A stretch of DNA of 64,000 nt from Rosa chinensis (Eukaryota > Streptophyta > Magnoliopsida > Rosales > Rosaceae), in contig NC_037089.1 in the NCBI RefSeq assembly GCF_002994745.2, positions 82,236,347 through 82,300,346 of the forward strand, in the 5' to 3' direction. The notes beneath the pieces are model-generated. The model was not told the origin of the DNA. It searched no databases and worked only from the letters and a program-made list of their open reading frames with translations. Of the stretch, positions 11,700 through 23,919 are shown in pieces; position 1 is the first letter of the stretch, and the number at the start of each line of letters is the position of its first letter. Position numbers and translations under genes: made by a program.

Positions 11700-14390
11700 C
11701 AGTGAGCATTTAGTATCTGACGTGTCATTGAAAGTTGCGGATAAGATTTTATTGATTCGTTGTGTCCGTCTGCTCCTGCATGAACCTCATTGCCGGAATC
11801 GCTAGACATCGAACCCTTACAGACCATACCCTGGGAAGTAGCGATGGGTCGTGTTGGTCATCCAGAGAGTTCTAGGGCTAGGGAGGATGCTGCCGCCCTC
11901 AATCGGCGCAAGGAGAAGCTAGCGAGCAATAGCGCCGCTAGTGGTTCGGCTGATGGGGGAGAGGCTAGCAGGAAGAGATAGAGTAAGCCTGCGTCCTTTG
12001 TGATGGTACCACAATTGACAAAGCGGGCTGTCCAATGACTGCGTCGGCGGTAAATCATCTGAAGAGGATATTCCGCCTCCTTGGTGTAGTGAAGCTGCAT
12101 CCGCAGACGGGAGACGAGAGAGCGTTGATTTTGCCAGCGGGGCATGCAGCCATGCACGAGGCCATCTTCTGCCTGGGGGTTACGTTTTCGCTGTTGCCAA
12201 ACCTCTAAATCCTGGTTTGCAAGTTCGACCTTGCCTTTGAGTAGATTTGCCCTAATATGTGGCGATTACTAATCGCACTGAATTCGCTCTGGTGTCTGTC
12301 TGGCTGTGAATGGCCAACCCTGGTGGAGGTACTTCACTTTTACGAACTCGTCTACGTGAAGCGTCAGAGGTGTAGCGGATAGGTGAACCTGACCCGTAGT
12401 CAGGGGGCGCCCAAGCTGATTGAAAACCTAAAAGATTCCATGTCCCTCTAGCGGGCTACCTTCTGTGTTGCGACCTCTGGATGGGAATATGACACGAGAG
12501 TAAACAAAGGGGCTCAGACATTTAGGATTAAGTCGGAGTTCCAACCAATCCAAGGTTGTCGCTAGCCTCCGCTGATCGAAGTTGCCAGATTTGTTTCCAT
12601 GATCTGCATTTTTATAATCATTGCTTTTTTTTTTGTAGTGGGCTTACGCTTAAACTTGACGAGTGAGGAGGAGTGCCGCGTAGAAAGGATTAAAGGGTGT
12701 TGGCAGAACCGTAACCTTCTCGACCTTCGCTTGCTCACCGGTTGGGAGTTGTTGGTCGACCTGCAGTTGACGCGCACCCTTGGTAAGTATTTCCCGCCAA
12801 CTTGTGATTTACTTCAATTTGTCCCATGCTAACTAGTGTTGTTCTTGGTTAGATACACCGCCGGGTAACAAAGCGAGCCGCGACGCATTTGATAAGGCTA
12901 TGGACCATGCGGAGATTCTAAATTTCCAAGAGGGCATGTATACCGCTGGGGTGGCAGCCCAGCAAAATGTCGTCAATTTGCAGACCCTGGAGGTGAGCCA
13001 GTCAGAGACTCCAGTGGTGATGCCAATGCCTCATCACTCACACCTTGGCGCCTCTGGTCCGACCATGGTGCAGGAGGATACTCGCGCCTAGCTCGGAGCT
13101 GTTGGAGGGAGCCAACCACAAGCCACGCTTGAGAAGGTGAAGGAGAGAGCGCCCGCCAATCGGCTTGGGCCCCAGAGGGAGAGGGTGGAGCCGGATAGAG
13201 AAACCGTTACCCTTGCGGGGATGGAGCGGTAGGTAACCTCCAGACCTGTCACCGCTAGTGCCACACGGGCGGTTCTGCAAAGAAAGTGGCGACAGAACGA
13301 CAACGATGAGGAAGATGAGGCAGATGATGTGAAGACCATCGGGACCTGCCAACCGAAGAAGGCCAAATAGGTCTCGCAGCCGGTGCCTGTGGCTGTCGCT
13401 GGAGAGGTGCCGGAAGGCGGTCTGGACTCATTATCTGCCTATGCGAAGTCTCTGACCGATCTCAAGTGGGAGTTCATGTTCCATCTCTGCGAGCTGCTCG
13501 GGTTCGGCGGGCTAGATAGGACCGTTCGCTAGACGGCCGTTCAGCTGTCGCCATTCAGTTCGGCGTTTGGACATCTGTCCGTTAGACTGCACTAGCTGTT
13601 TGTGGTGGCGTCGACCCAGCCTCGGGTTCAGTGGCAGCTGAGGGAGGAGATGAAAGGTCTCCAGAGGGAGTTAGGAGAGGCCAAAGACAAGCTGGCAGAG
13701 GTCGAGCGGCGGCTGACCAAGGCAGAGTGTGACGCGCTGGATGCCCGCGGCAAGTTGAATGTCTCCATTGAGCGGAACGACCACGTATCCAAGCTAAAGC
13801 AAGACATAGCTCTGCTGCAGGAGAAGCTGGCGGCCAAGGTTAAGAAAGCGGATATCCTCTAGCGGGAGTCTGCCGCCCAGTCTGTGAAGGTGAAGAGATT
13901 GGAAGGCGAGGTTGCCCGGCTGAAAGCTGAGAGGAGCCGCGCAGAGGTTGCTGTAGTGGAATCCTTCAAATGATCGTTGAACTACAAGCAAGCTCTGACA
14001 GAGGCGAAGAAGGCTGGTGCCGCTTCTAATCTGGACCTGTTGAACCAGAAGGGCGCCATTGACTGGGTCAAAGAGTCCCAGTCTGCCTGTACGTTGAGCC
14101 AGCCACCTGTGCCAGTGGGTGGGTCTGCCGCTGATCAGACTGGAGATGCGCGCTTCGGCAGTGGTGAGAATGGCCATGGTCCGGTTGCTGATTCTCAGCG
14201 GACTCCCATGCCTACCCAGTCCGAAGTGTTCCGTGCCGAGTTCATGGCGGCCAACACTCGGGAGGATGGTACCATGGTGAAGCGGAGCCCTACCTCTTGT
14301 GGCTCGGATCAGACCAGCCGCTTGGTCGGGCAACAGCTGCAGTTGGATGGTGAGGATGTCGCCGCAGCTCCCAACAATCCCTGAAGGTCA
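11700..14390 (+). pseudogene. extra antisense gene of a Tat gypsy element (putative gypsy-type transposon protein)
   Basis: The plus strand, opposite to the adjacent pol, carries a decayed gene in several frames. At 11790-11981 there is an N-terminal piece with a basic tail. At 12060-12560 a block with an NMWRLLIALNSLW stretch recalls the Transposase_28 / putative gypsy-type transposon family. 13602-13862 encodes a strong coiled coil with heptads rich in K, E, L and R (EEMKGLQRELGEAKDKLAEV). 13977-14384 is a low-complexity C-terminus. Stops and frame changes are frequent, for example between 11981 and 12060. A GTAAGT donor near 12782 suggests an intron. Such genes occur between pol and the 3' LTR in Tat-lineage elements, in antisense. 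The biochemical role is unknown. Confidence 0.55.
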
Positions 14391-14869
14391 TCATGGGTCT
14401 GGATCATCTGTGATATTTTTGTAATGCCGCTAGGGCTTTTTTTTTTTGGTAACTTGACAATATTTTTGGGCGGGGAGTCCCGACCCTAGATATATGAAGT
14501 ATTGCTATTCATTTCTGAAATTTTTGCCAAGTGTGCGATTGTTTCTATTGATTGTGTTGTTTGAATGTTGATATATCGCTAGAGTTTTGACTTGTGCTTT
14601 TCCGAATCAACGAAACATTAGAGGAATTAAAATTGTTCCAAGTGCACGATGTAGCGGACATGGTTCGTCGATTGTTGTTGGCGTTGCCATTTTAACTTTT
14701 GTGTTGGACTTGGTGACAATAATTCCTCATTTCATTAATAGCTGACAAATAAGCATTTACAAAAGCGGGGTTGTACTCGTTGGGTAGCTTCCCTTAGCTA
14801 AATATTGAACAAAAATTTAGCTAAGTCAAGATGCTCTTGGGTAGCAGCATGACTATTAGTAATAGTACC
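14391..14869. other. intergenic stretch between converging extra gene and pol
   Basis: No coding region is seen. The 3' ends of the plus-strand extra gene and the minus-strand pol face each other here. A T-rich run near 14440 may belong to the polyadenylation region of the extra gene. Confidence 0.4.
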
Positions 14870-15665
14870 GAAAGTGTTCGATATTCCAAGGGTGGGTCGT
14901 TGTGACGTCATCCTTACCCATTAAGTAGAAGGTACCGGGGCTAACGACTTCCACTATTTTGTATGGTCCTTCCTAAGTTGGGCGGAGTGCCGTTTGCGAT
15001 GGAATAACTTCCTTCATTATCTAGTCCCCCAGTTGGAGGTTTCGGGCTTTAACTATGGCATTGTAGAAACGCGACACCCGTTGCTTGTTTTGCAAGTTGT
15101 GCAAATGGGCCTTGTGGCGTTTCTCCTCGAGGGGGTCTTTGTCGAGGTTGATACCTTTGCCGTTGGTCTCAAAGCAGTAGCCCTCGACCCTAGTAGTAGG
15201 TTGGGTGACTTCAATGGGTAGGACGGCCTCAGTTCCGAACATCATACAAAATGGTGTTTCATAGGTGGCAGAAGTTGGGGTAGTCCTGATGGCCCACAGA
15301 ACATCCGGGAGCTTTTCTACCCATAGACCCTTAGAGTCGTCGAGTTTCTTTTTTAGCAGCTTCTTGATTATCTTATTTGCTTCTTCGACTTGGCTGTTGG
15401 TTAGGGGGCGAGCGACAGATGCAAAACTCATCTTGGTGCCCAGGTTAGCGGTGAAAGAGATGAGTTCCTTTTTGTTGAACTGTGTGCCGTTGTCTGTGAT
15501 GATTGTGTGGGGAACACCATAGTGGCAGTAGATGTTGTTCAAGAGGAAGTGAGTTACCTTGGCAGTAGTTATTTCCATTAACGGTTCCGCCTCTATCCAT
15601 TTATTGTTGTAATCGATGGCGACAATGATATACTTGAACTGGCCCCTTGGCGGTTGGGAATTTGT
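14870..15665 (-). pseudogene. Tat gypsy integrase core and C-terminal domain
   Basis: The minus-strand frame from 15665 reads a retroviral-type integrase core with all three catalytic acids: D in VAIDYNNKW, D in IITDNGTQF and E in SQVEEANKII. A typical C-terminal part follows (WAIRTTPTSATYETPF, FGTEAVLPIE). The open stretch ends at 15021. Beyond it, to about 14870, the GPYKIVEV-type chromodomain-less tail can be traced in other frames. The core is joined to the upstream RNase H and zinc finger frame by a frameshift near 15650. The enzyme would insert element cDNA into the genome, but this copy is broken. Confidence 0.85.
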
Positions 15666-16540
15666 CAAGCAAGTCCAGACCCCACTTGGAGTGGATCCAT
15701 GGGCCAATGATGATTGACAGGGGTTCCGCCGGGGCATGGGGGAGGTCAGCGTATTGTTGACATTTGTGGCAAGATCTGGACACCTCGAGCATGGGCCAGA
15801 AGTAGCCTTGTCGCATTGTGCGATTGGCCAGAGATCTGGCGCCTGAGTGGTTTCCACATTCCCCAGCGTGTATCATTGCTAACACTACCTTTCCCTCCTC
15901 CTGGGTCAGACACTGGAGGTTGGGGTGGGTGAACCCTTGGCGGTAGAACTTGCCATTTTGGATGTTATAGTGGGTTGCCCTCGGCATAAGTTGCTGTGCT
16001 TCGACCTTGTCTGCTGGCAGCGTTCCGTTGAGCTTGTACTCGATGATTTCATCCATCCAGCTGGGATTGACCTCAATGTTGAAAATTTCTGCTAAGGTTT
16101 TTGTGATGCTTGGCTTGTAAAGGCATTCCACCTTTGTGTCCGCTGGGCTTTGGTGTGGTTGAGCGGTTGCTAGTCTTGCCAGTGAATTAGCCTTGGCATT
16201 CTTTTCCTTGGGGATTTGTGTGATGGTGTGAAATTTGAATGTTTTAAGAAGCGTCTTGACGTACCCTAAGTATGTCACTAACTGCTGGTCCTTGGCCTGG
16301 AAACTGTCGTTGACCTGGTTAACGACTAGCTGGGAGTCACTGAATATGTTGAGGCTATCAACCCCTGAGTCGATGGCGAGGAGTATGCCTGTAATGAGCG
16401 CTTCATACTCCGCCATGTTATTTAAGGCTTTGAAATTGAACTTTAACGCGTATTCCACTTTTAGTCCCCTTGGTCCCGTCAAGATGACTCTGGCGCCGTA
16501 CGCCTTGGCACAAGTAGAGCCGTCCACATGGAGGTAATCC
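15650..16540 (-). pseudogene. Tat gypsy RNase H and integrase zinc finger
   Basis: The minus-strand open frame from about 16540 starts inside an RNase H domain of the archaeal-like type found in the Tat lineage. Visible parts are HVDGST (first D), NMAEYEAL (E) and FSDSQLVVNQ (D), with a final acidic position in EKNAKANSLARLA that is no longer the usual D. A linker follows, then the integrase HHCC zinc finger (HAGECGNHSGAR, CHKCQQYAD). The frame then shifts before the integrase core. Reverse transcriptase, protease and gag are missing: the sequence stops at 16542, where a candidate LTR begins. The element was therefore interrupted by a later insertion. Confidence 0.8.
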
Positions 16541-16542
16541 AG

Positions 16543-17076
16543 TGTGACTCCAGCAAGAGAAAAGTTTGTGAGTAAAAGTTTTATATTGATTTGTTTGTGT
16601 GGTGTCGGACCTTTTACAATGAGTTACAAGGTGCTATATATACAAATCAAAACCCCAGCTAACTTGTTCTCCAAGACGTGGAATTTAATTAGGATTCTCC
16701 TTCCTTTTAGGATTGATTCGTATCATAACGCTCTGACTTGACTGATATTTAAATCATTAATTGACTTGACCTCCTTCTTTGTTAAGATTCCTTTCTTGAA
16801 ATGATCTTTCGGCTAAAGCACTCCTAGTCTTTTTCTCAGCCTGTTTGCGCATTCATCCATTCCTCACTTGGATTATTTGAGGGCATGGCTATGTGGCCTG
16901 ATCCAAAATCTCAAATCTCGGCCAGGTGGCCGAATGACGCACTCTTCTTAGTCATACGATTCAAAAATCATTACCTCGGTCAAACGACGCCTTCAACTCG
17001 GGCGTATGACTCAACGTCTTTTCGGCTGACTCCCCAACTGGCCTTACATAGGGGTGGCTAAATTCAAATGCAAACA
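16543..17076 (-). repeat. candidate 534-bp LTR of a second Tat-type element
   Basis: The stretch begins TGTGAC at the exact point where the first element's RNase H stops, and ends CAAACA next to a C-rich block that is a polypurine tract on the minus strand. A minus-strand TATA box lies at 16634-16643. Read on the minus strand it is TGTTT...TCACA, a valid LTR with 3' LTR position. No partner copy was found in the window, so this is an inference from structure. Confidence 0.45.
16634..16643 (-). promoter_or_regulatory. TATA box of candidate LTR
   Basis: The minus strand reads GTATATATAG inside the candidate LTR, with about 440 bp of U3-like sequence before it and about 90 bp of R-U5 after it. 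Confidence 0.45.
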
Positions 17077-17093
17077 TTGCCCCCCTCCCCCCA
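17077..17093 (-). promoter_or_regulatory. polypurine tract
   Basis: The plus strand reads TTGCCCCCCTCCCCCCA, a 15-17 base purine run on the minus strand directly before the candidate LTR. This is the position of the plus-strand primer of LTR elements. Confidence 0.5.
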
Positions 17094-17935
17094 GTCTCAT
17101 GAGTCTCGGCTCTCAAACTAAGTGATTATGAGACTTGAATAGAGTTTCTTGAAATAACTCGGTCGTGTGACCGAGAAGTTGATCGTGCCAAACTACTTAC
17201 ATGAAACACGGCTGAGTAACCCAACTCCTGAAATTTGGCCGAACCTGGCCGAAGCATACTTGCTTTGAAGTCTTGGCCGAGATATCCAATATATAAAGCT
17301 GCGCCAAATTGGCCCACAAAAAAACAATTCTATTTTACCAAGGACTTGATGGAATGACATCCGACACTGAGACCTTAAACTTTGGCCAAATTGCCCAACT
17401 ATTTAAAACTGGTCTTGTTGGCCAATGCATGGAGATTCGGCTGAGATTTAGCCAAAACATACTCGTTGTGAAGATCTGGCCAATACATCCAATATGCAGA
17501 TTTCGGCCGAGTTAGCCCATTATCTCTAATACGATTTACTAGACCAAAGCCCAATGGGGTGATGACTAACTCAACAATTGTAAGAGCCTGAACCTCGACC
17601 AAAGTCACCCAACCATTAAAACTTGGTATTGTTGGCCAAAATAAGAAAACTAATTCGGCCGACACACTATATATCGGCCATGCCCAATGGTAGCAAAAAC
17701 CTTGACCGAGACAGCCTAATTTGCAACCACGGCTGAAACTTAATGGTCGGCCGACCTCATCCATATCTCATCCTTGACTGAGTGATGAAATGATATATCC
17801 AAGGTTTGGAAATTTGGTCGCAGCAACCAAATGCTAAAAAAAATGGTGGGGTATAACATCCCAGTTTGAAAAGTCATTCTTAATTGCAATACATATAGTA
17901 ATGCATGCAATCTGTAAATTAGCACCATACCATGA

Positions 17936-17977
<42 letters not shown>

Positions 17978-18959
17978 GCATGTATCAATTAACTGATGAT
18001 CATATATATAATTATATAGTATCATTATACACACGTCCTTTTGGATAACCCTGACTTGTGCTTTTTCCTTCAATTTCAAGAACGAGTGCCGACCCAGATA
18101 AACTTTCTTTCTCAAAATAAGCTCAGGTCCTTCGAACTCAAATTCTTCCAAATCAAACTGATAACTCAAAGCTCCTCAATGCGTACCATAGAGACTCGAA
18201 ATCATACCTCAGCTGAAGAAGATCCTAAACTGATCTAGGTACTCATCCCAAGATGGTCGATCTGATGTTGGCCATTATCAAGATAGTTTGTAGCCTGGGT
18301 ATGATGGCTTGGAGCGTCGTACTTAAGTCAAGCTGAACATTGAGGTATGAAACTCCCATTCTTCCCCAATTTTGAAATAGCTTGTTTTGCTTTTTGTACA
18401 ATTTTTCCTTTTCTAGTCTGGGTTTCATTACTCGCCCATCGTAGGTCTTGTGTGGAATTGATCCCTGAAGCACTTTATTAGTTTTGCTTGTAGACGCATG
18501 TGCAATTCTAGCAATCCTGATATGCAATCTTCCTCAAAAGTTGTATACTTTGATTTTGGCATCCAAAAAACCCTAGGCTGTGATTCAATACGTGATTGAT
18601 TAAGAGTTTGAAAAGTCAAACTCCACAATTAAAGCTAGCACTTGCTGGGAGCTTTGTCGAAAAATTGAGGATGCTTTTGTGCTTTTTCCCTTTCGTAACC
18701 TTGATTATTGCTGTGACATTCCAAGGAACAATCTTAATCAAATTTGCTCACAACCTTTGGTCCTGTTGTATTGCTTCTGTTGATTTGTTTTCGATGGTAA
18801 AAGCCTGAACTCACCTGATAGCATTCTCCAATGATAGTTTAGAAAGGCAAATCCTTGAGTTTTAATTTGAATTGACCTGTCAATGGTCCTGGAACCAAAG
18901 GAAGTTTTAAATTTGAAATTTGAAAACGTACTGGTTTTGATTTCTGTGTCCACAATGAT
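17094..18959. other. non-coding region rich in GGCCGA words
   Basis: No gene is supported. From 16900 to 17770 the word TCGGCCGAG or GGCCGA recurs at irregular spacing on both strands, a base pattern shared with the PMD pseudogene exons to the right (GGCCAA, CGGCCG). 18040-18960 may hold upstream exons or 5' untranslated sequence of that pseudogene, but I cannot define them. Confidence 0.4.
17941..17974. repeat. (CA)17 microsatellite
   Basis: An uninterrupted run of CA dinucleotides. It creates long cysteine-valine runs in translation that have no meaning. Confidence 0.95.
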
Positions 18960-18997
18960 CCGGATTAAATGCTTCAATGTACAGGTCTTGTGCTTTG

Positions 18998-19838
18998 TTG
19001 CAGGTTTGAACAAATTTCTTGGTTGTCACTTTGGGTGTTTCATGGACGACGATGCCTCAAAACCTGAAGCCGGTTCAGAGGGTAGCAATGCACTAACAAC
19101 AAAATCGGCCGAGTTTGCAGCCAAGTTTAAGAAGGCTTTTGATGCTTCCAAAGATACACTTCAAAGCTTTGTGGTCTGTCGGCTGTAGAAAAATAAAAAG
19201 TCGCAAGGACAGTGTATACTAGGATTGCATTACTGCGTGGACATGTCGTCGGCAGTCAAGGAGGTTCTTGAGAGTTTATTAGTTGACACATCTTGTCTCA
19301 CACACGGAGCTAGTTGGACCATATGGAGTACTGAATTCAAGCTTCCTCAGGTTTGGCCGAAACTGACGCCTGAGTGGATGAAATGGGTGCCAACGATAGA
19401 GCATTTCTTTGGCCAAGAGTGGAAAAAATATAGAATATATGATAGCATAAAGATGACCGAGCAAGAGATTCAAATGGATCGGCCTCTTCTTGCAGCTAGT
19501 TTGTGCTTCTGGTCGTCTGCCACCAACACCATCAACTTACCTCTTGGTCCAGTGACCCCTATCTTGTTAGACATGGCGGAAATATTTGGATTTCGACCAA
19601 ATGGTGTAGCGTTTTGTGCTACAACCAAATTCTCAGTTTCCTTCCATACTAGCTTGAAATCCAAAGCGGTCAAAAACGACAAGAAGCAGGAGACAACCCC
19701 TAGGCATCATGAACACACCGCTTTCCTCCTCTATTGTCTTTGTACGTTTGTATTTTGCACCAAATCTAATAAATGCACTTTCGAGTTTGCTGGTATTGCA
19801 GAAGCACTAAGTGCGGGTATGTTCCTTGCCCTTGGACC
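18998..19838 (+). pseudogene. plant mobile domain (PMD) gene, 5' part, split by CACTA
   Basis: A splice acceptor-like TTGCAG ends near 19001, and the first good methionine (MDDDASKPE) is near 19041. The frame continues to the CACTA insertion. It shows the PMD (aminotransferase-like, PF10536) landmarks LGPVTPILLDMAEIFGF and HTAFLLYCLCTFVF followed by the IAEALSAG block. An in-frame TAG at 19186-19188 breaks it, but the same frame reopens directly and runs on. PMD proteins include host factors of the MAIN/MAIL1 type and many copies carried by transposons. The insertion falls in the codon after LALG, and the frame resumes at 25458. Confidence 0.8.
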
Positions 19839-19853
19839 CACTACTACAAAAAG
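19839..19853 (+). repeat. left terminal inverted repeat of the CACTA element
   Basis: CACTACTACAAAAAG, perfect complement of the right end. The next bases (TTAATCACACAACAC) are partly similar to the right side. Confidence 0.95.
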
Positions 19854-20370
19854 TTAATCACACAACACTAATCACACAACGGAACAGAAATCATCCGTTG
19901 TGTGTTTAAGTAAGCTTTATTGCACAACGGTACTTGTTATATTCTGTTGTGTGAATGCCAACAAAGTGATAACTTTTTTATTAGAACTACATTGCACAAC
20001 GGATTTAAGTAATGTCTGTCGTCTGAGTCTTAAAAAAATTAGCGGCAGATTTCCCTCCACTTTGGAGCCTTGGTTGCCTCTTGAAATCTGAATTTTGTGC
20101 TACTTGATACAACGGTGCTTTATAATTTCTGTTGTGTGATTGAAAACTGGATGCCAAATTTTGAGGAAGCTTGATTGAATGTCTTCCACAAGGTAAACCT
20201 AGTGCAAGTTGTAGAAATCAGACAACAGAAGTTATACTTTTCTGTTGTGTGAAAGTGGGAACATATAGGCGGCAACATTTTGAGCCAAATTGCTGTATGC
20301 AGGAGATTTCCCTCCATGTTTTGACATTTTGATACTCTTACAACAGTTTGTTAGGTTTCTGTTGTGTGAG
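19854..20370. repeat. left subterminal repeat region of the CACTA element
   Basis: At least seven copies of CACACAAC or its complement GTTGTGTG occur, usually as ACACAACGG or TCTGTTGTGTG, in both orientations at uneven spacing. In CACTA elements such words bind the element's TNPA-type protein. No such protein is encoded here. Confidence 0.8.
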
Positions 20371-20935
20371 CAACTTGAAGTTTAATTGTTCCTCCCACCC
20401 AGCCCAAGCCATATCGTGTCGAAAGAAAAATGAAACAAATTCTCTCGATCGAGCTCTCTCAGTTGTGAAACCCCATCTCTCTCCACCACCCCTCCCCACG
20501 ACTCTCCCAATCGTGAAACCCACCCCCCCCCCCCCGAAACCCCTCTCTCTCAGTCTCTCAGTCTCTCGATCTCCCCCCCCACGAAACCCCTCCCTCTCAG
20601 TCATTGCCGGCATCGGCATCATCATCACCATCACCGCCTCCATCACTCTTTCTCCGGATCTGAAATCCAAGCCTCCGAGTAGTACCGAATCACTGAATCG
20701 GTGCTCTGCAAGCAATTCCGAATTTCAAAGGTAATTATTGATCTTATGCTGCACAATGAAATTGATGCGCGAGTGTCTTTGATTTTAGCTCTAATTTAAT
20801 TTTCAACTATTCTCTCTGTGATTCTATTCCTCTTTCTCGATTCTAGGTTTTTGAGGTTGGTAAACTTTCGGAGGCTGAAGCGCGAGGCTTGGAAGAGCTT
20901 CGGGATTAAACCCTAGGTCGATTTAGTAAGCATTC
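20371..20935 (+). pseudogene. captured promoter/5'-UTR-like segment inside the CACTA element
   Basis: A pyrimidine-rich leader (20450-20600, CTCTCTC and CCCCC tracts) is followed by an exon-like end with a GGTAATTATT donor near 20730. A second exon-like piece follows at about 20848-20920, bounded by TTCTAG and ending near GATTTAGTAAG. This is the usual texture of a plant 5' untranslated region and first introns, and differs from the AT-rich subterminal arrays. The 128-codon frame over it is CT-rich and not convincing as protein. It may be the start of the gene that supplied the DCD fragment, which lies next on the same strand. Confidence 0.4.
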
Positions 20936-21746
20936 TCTTTCAGATTTCGTGTGGCAGTTGTTAGGTTTCTATATTTTGTGGGCATTTTGGTCGTTGATTG
21001 GTTCAATTTCATGATTACTGTTTTCCTTTCGGTTTTTGAAATTGAGCAATTTTGGTACTTTATACAAATGAATGAATGGTGCTTCAGAAATTGATGAGTA
21101 TTTGATTTTAATCCTTGAGAGTGAAATTTCAGATTGCATTTTTCAACAATGTTGCTATGGAAAACTTGGTGTATCTGGTTTTCCCAGATAATTTGTGGTT
21201 AACGTTGATTCTCATAGGTTAAGGTGTTAAGGTATATATCTTGCAATTTGAAGTTTTGCCAGCTTCTGAATTCCGCATAATATCACTTGCACAAAACTTT
21301 TCTGTATTTAGGACTTTAATTAGGTGGAATGAATCTCATATAACATTTAAAAGCATGCCTAGCCATTGAAAACTTGCATATTGAATATTTTGTTTTGAGG
21401 CTGCAGTACAAGTAGATTCTTTTAACTTCCATTTTTGTGTTAAAGAAATTTAGATTCCTGATTCACAAAACTATCAGTCTTATACATTCATCAATTTATT
21501 ACGAATATTATTTGTTTAACTAAGATAATTCATCATGTGCAAACAAAAGTGGGTTAGGACACTTTTGTTATGGGAAATATGGCTTTGATGGTTAGGACAC
21601 GTTGCTGATTTCCGATGCATTTGATGGTTCTTAATGTCAATTAACAATCCCCCATCCCTCCTCCCAATTTTCTGTTCATCAGTGTTAGCCTGCATTCCAT
21701 CACATATAATACTGTTTAAGGTACATGACCTTTGTTTCTTATTCAG

Positions 21747-22330
21747 GTATTCGGATGTGAAAATGGGAGCTGGAAGGAAGACTCAAACCTTTATTTTGCC
21801 TCCTAATGCAGACCTGGCACTCTACCATGTACAAGCAAGACAATTGAGAAGTAATCACCTTGGTGGAGTTATATTTTGGTGCAAGAGCAGCACAATGATG
21901 GAGTGTTTATCTAAACAACTCTTTGGTTGGTATCCTGAACTTTTTGCATCTTTTTCTGGTACTTTTTTCTTTTGCTGTTTTGAGTTTTTAATTAGGTTCT
22001 TATACTTTACATTATTTAAACAATGGTCTAGTGGTATTTGGTATTGAATTTAAATACACCAGTTCTTAGATTATGATGCAAGCGGATTGCCACTCTTACA
22101 TTCAGTTTTAATGAGCCCCAAAGTATAGTAGACTGTTTGATTAATTGAGTATAAACTCTTTGATTGTTGGTTTTGCCCGTTTTTTTTTCTTCTGATTTCT
22201 TGCTTTAGTTTTGGTTTGGTTCCAGAACTCATGTGATGCTTACAAATTCGTTCAGGTTTACCGGGTCCACACTTTACATATGTGAAGAATATTAGTCCTG
22301 GCTGCTGGGCATGGCCAAAGAAGAGCTAAA
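21747..22330 (+). pseudogene. captured DCD (development and cell death) domain fragment
   Basis: An exon after TTCAG at 21746 reads to about 21924 and contains LGGVIFWCKSSTMMECLSK, then QLFG. After an intron-like gap, an acceptor near 22255 opens the continuation GLPGPHFTYVKNISPG. Together these match the N-terminal half of the plant DCD domain (GVIFG, TMxECLxKQLFGLP, HFxYVKNIxPG). The expected next block, LPLFLFNYSDRKLHG, is absent: the reading runs instead into a different sequence (MAKEELKAFKNEQTKK near 22311) that I do not recognise. DCD proteins are plant-specific and linked to stress and cell-death responses. This piece is truncated, probably at a capture junction. Confidence 0.7.
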
Positions 22331-23158
22331 GGCTTTCAAGAATGAACAAACTAAGAAGATAGGCTATTTGGAGTATAAGCCGGTACTGGATACAGTATTT
22401 CTGTTAAATTTTCTATATATTCGTCTCATTATGTTATTTCCTCTGTTTATTCATGTTAAATAGCATTCATGCATTTGCTCATCACTGGTTCGAGGCAGTT
22501 TTATTAGACCACCTATTATTGTTGTCCGTCTTTAACTCCCACAGTCAACTTTTTTCATTGTATATGGTAGCTGCTCATAGTTGTGTACTTACGTAAATTG
22601 CTTTAGTTTAGGCCTTTAATTTCTTAGCAGGAGGCTTTTGATTGACATAAAAAAATAGAACGATTATACCATAGAGACTGTTCCGAGTTTAGACAAGCTC
22701 ACGACCCTCCGTGAGTTGAGATATAATGAACTATCTCAACTCAGTCATATTTTTTGTTACGAATATCACAACAAAGTGGGTTACGAATATTATTTGTTAT
22801 GGGAAATATGGCTTTACAATGTTATCCTTCTCAGTTTCAGTCATATTTTTTTTCTCTTCCCACTTTCCTGCAAACAAAAGTGGGTCTTATATCTATGTCA
22901 TTTCCCATATTTCCCTTTTCAGAAGTGTAGTTGAAATAGGCAGTTGCTCCCATTTCCCATATTTCCCGTTTTGGCTTGTCAAGTTTAGCTGCTTGTTTGC
23001 TTTTCGGTTTCGTCTTGCTCTGTTTGTTACATATGTTGATCAATGACAAAGTATTTGAAACTTTGATAAGTTTTTCCTTAGGGCACTATTTGTATGGATA
23101 CTTTCCTTGGACTTTAGAAACATGGGGATCTAATTGATTTTTGAATTCTCAGGGTGGT

Positions 23159-23306
23159 GTTGATGTCTGCAACTGGTGATATTGGAAGGTACAGGGATTA
23201 CTTTAAAGATCATGGCGGGGATGAATGGGTGGAAGTGCTTGCAATCCCTAACTCTGGCCAGAAAATCGTTTTTCAGAAAAGGGTTTCGTATCTTGAAGAG
23301 GCAATT
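23159..23306 (+). pseudogene. captured DEAH-box RNA helicase exon fragment
   Basis: After a CTCAG acceptor the plus strand reads VLMSATGDIGRYRDYF and continues to a block ending QKRVSYLEE at a likely exon end. MSAT is helicase motif III of DEAH-box proteins. The following residues resemble the plant DExH helicases that carry a CCCH zinc finger, where MSATADI is followed by a YRDYF-type block and then FQRRVxYLEQ. That subfamily assignment comes from memory and is less sure than the motif. The first base run is AT-rich intron-like sequence and no other helicase motif is nearby. About 49 residues remain, so it cannot act as a helicase. Confidence 0.55.
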
Positions 23307-23919
23307 ACTTCTTTTCTATACTGGATTTTTTAATTGCTTTGCTGTATATTTCTTACGTTTATTTAAGACTACCACCTCAATTAATGTTCCTTTTGCATGC
23401 CTTGGTCGTCTGTGTACTGTTATTGGTGTTTATCCGTTATGCACAAATAAGCAAGAGAATTAATCATGGGTGCGCATTCAAGGAAGATAACAAAGAGTGT
23501 TGTGTGCCAGATAATGGTGTACTCTTATATGGTCATGCCTGTCTCAGTTCATATAACAGGCTTTAAACCTGAAAACACAGATAGTCTATTTCAATTAAAT
23601 TAAGGTTAACTACAACTGTATCTGTTAGAAGCTTGGAGAGCTGATAACGTTTGTGGGTATGTAAATGTAGGTCACTTATTGTTAATTTGGCAGCTGCTAA
23701 CTGCTACAAAGTTGAGCATTTAAAAAACCAGAAAACTGGGCATTGGGTGGGTACCCATTTAGCCAATGTTTTAGGTTTCTAGTTTCATTTCTCTAGTGTG
23801 CATTTTTTTGAACTGATTTCTTTGTCAATCATGTTTAAGCAGTTGAGAAGGCCAAGTACATCTGATTTACTCTACTGTGTCACAATTTGATAAGCACACA
23901 ATCCTTGAATCTAATGCAG

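Noticed and set aside
13038..13366. Minus-strand frames of about 100 codons
   Set aside because: They are antisense to the coiled-coil cargo gene; GC-rich coding sequence opens frames on both strands.
20338..20734. Frames on both strands in the leader-like part of the CACTA element
   Set aside because: Low-complexity C- and CT-runs, more like a 5' untranslated region than protein.
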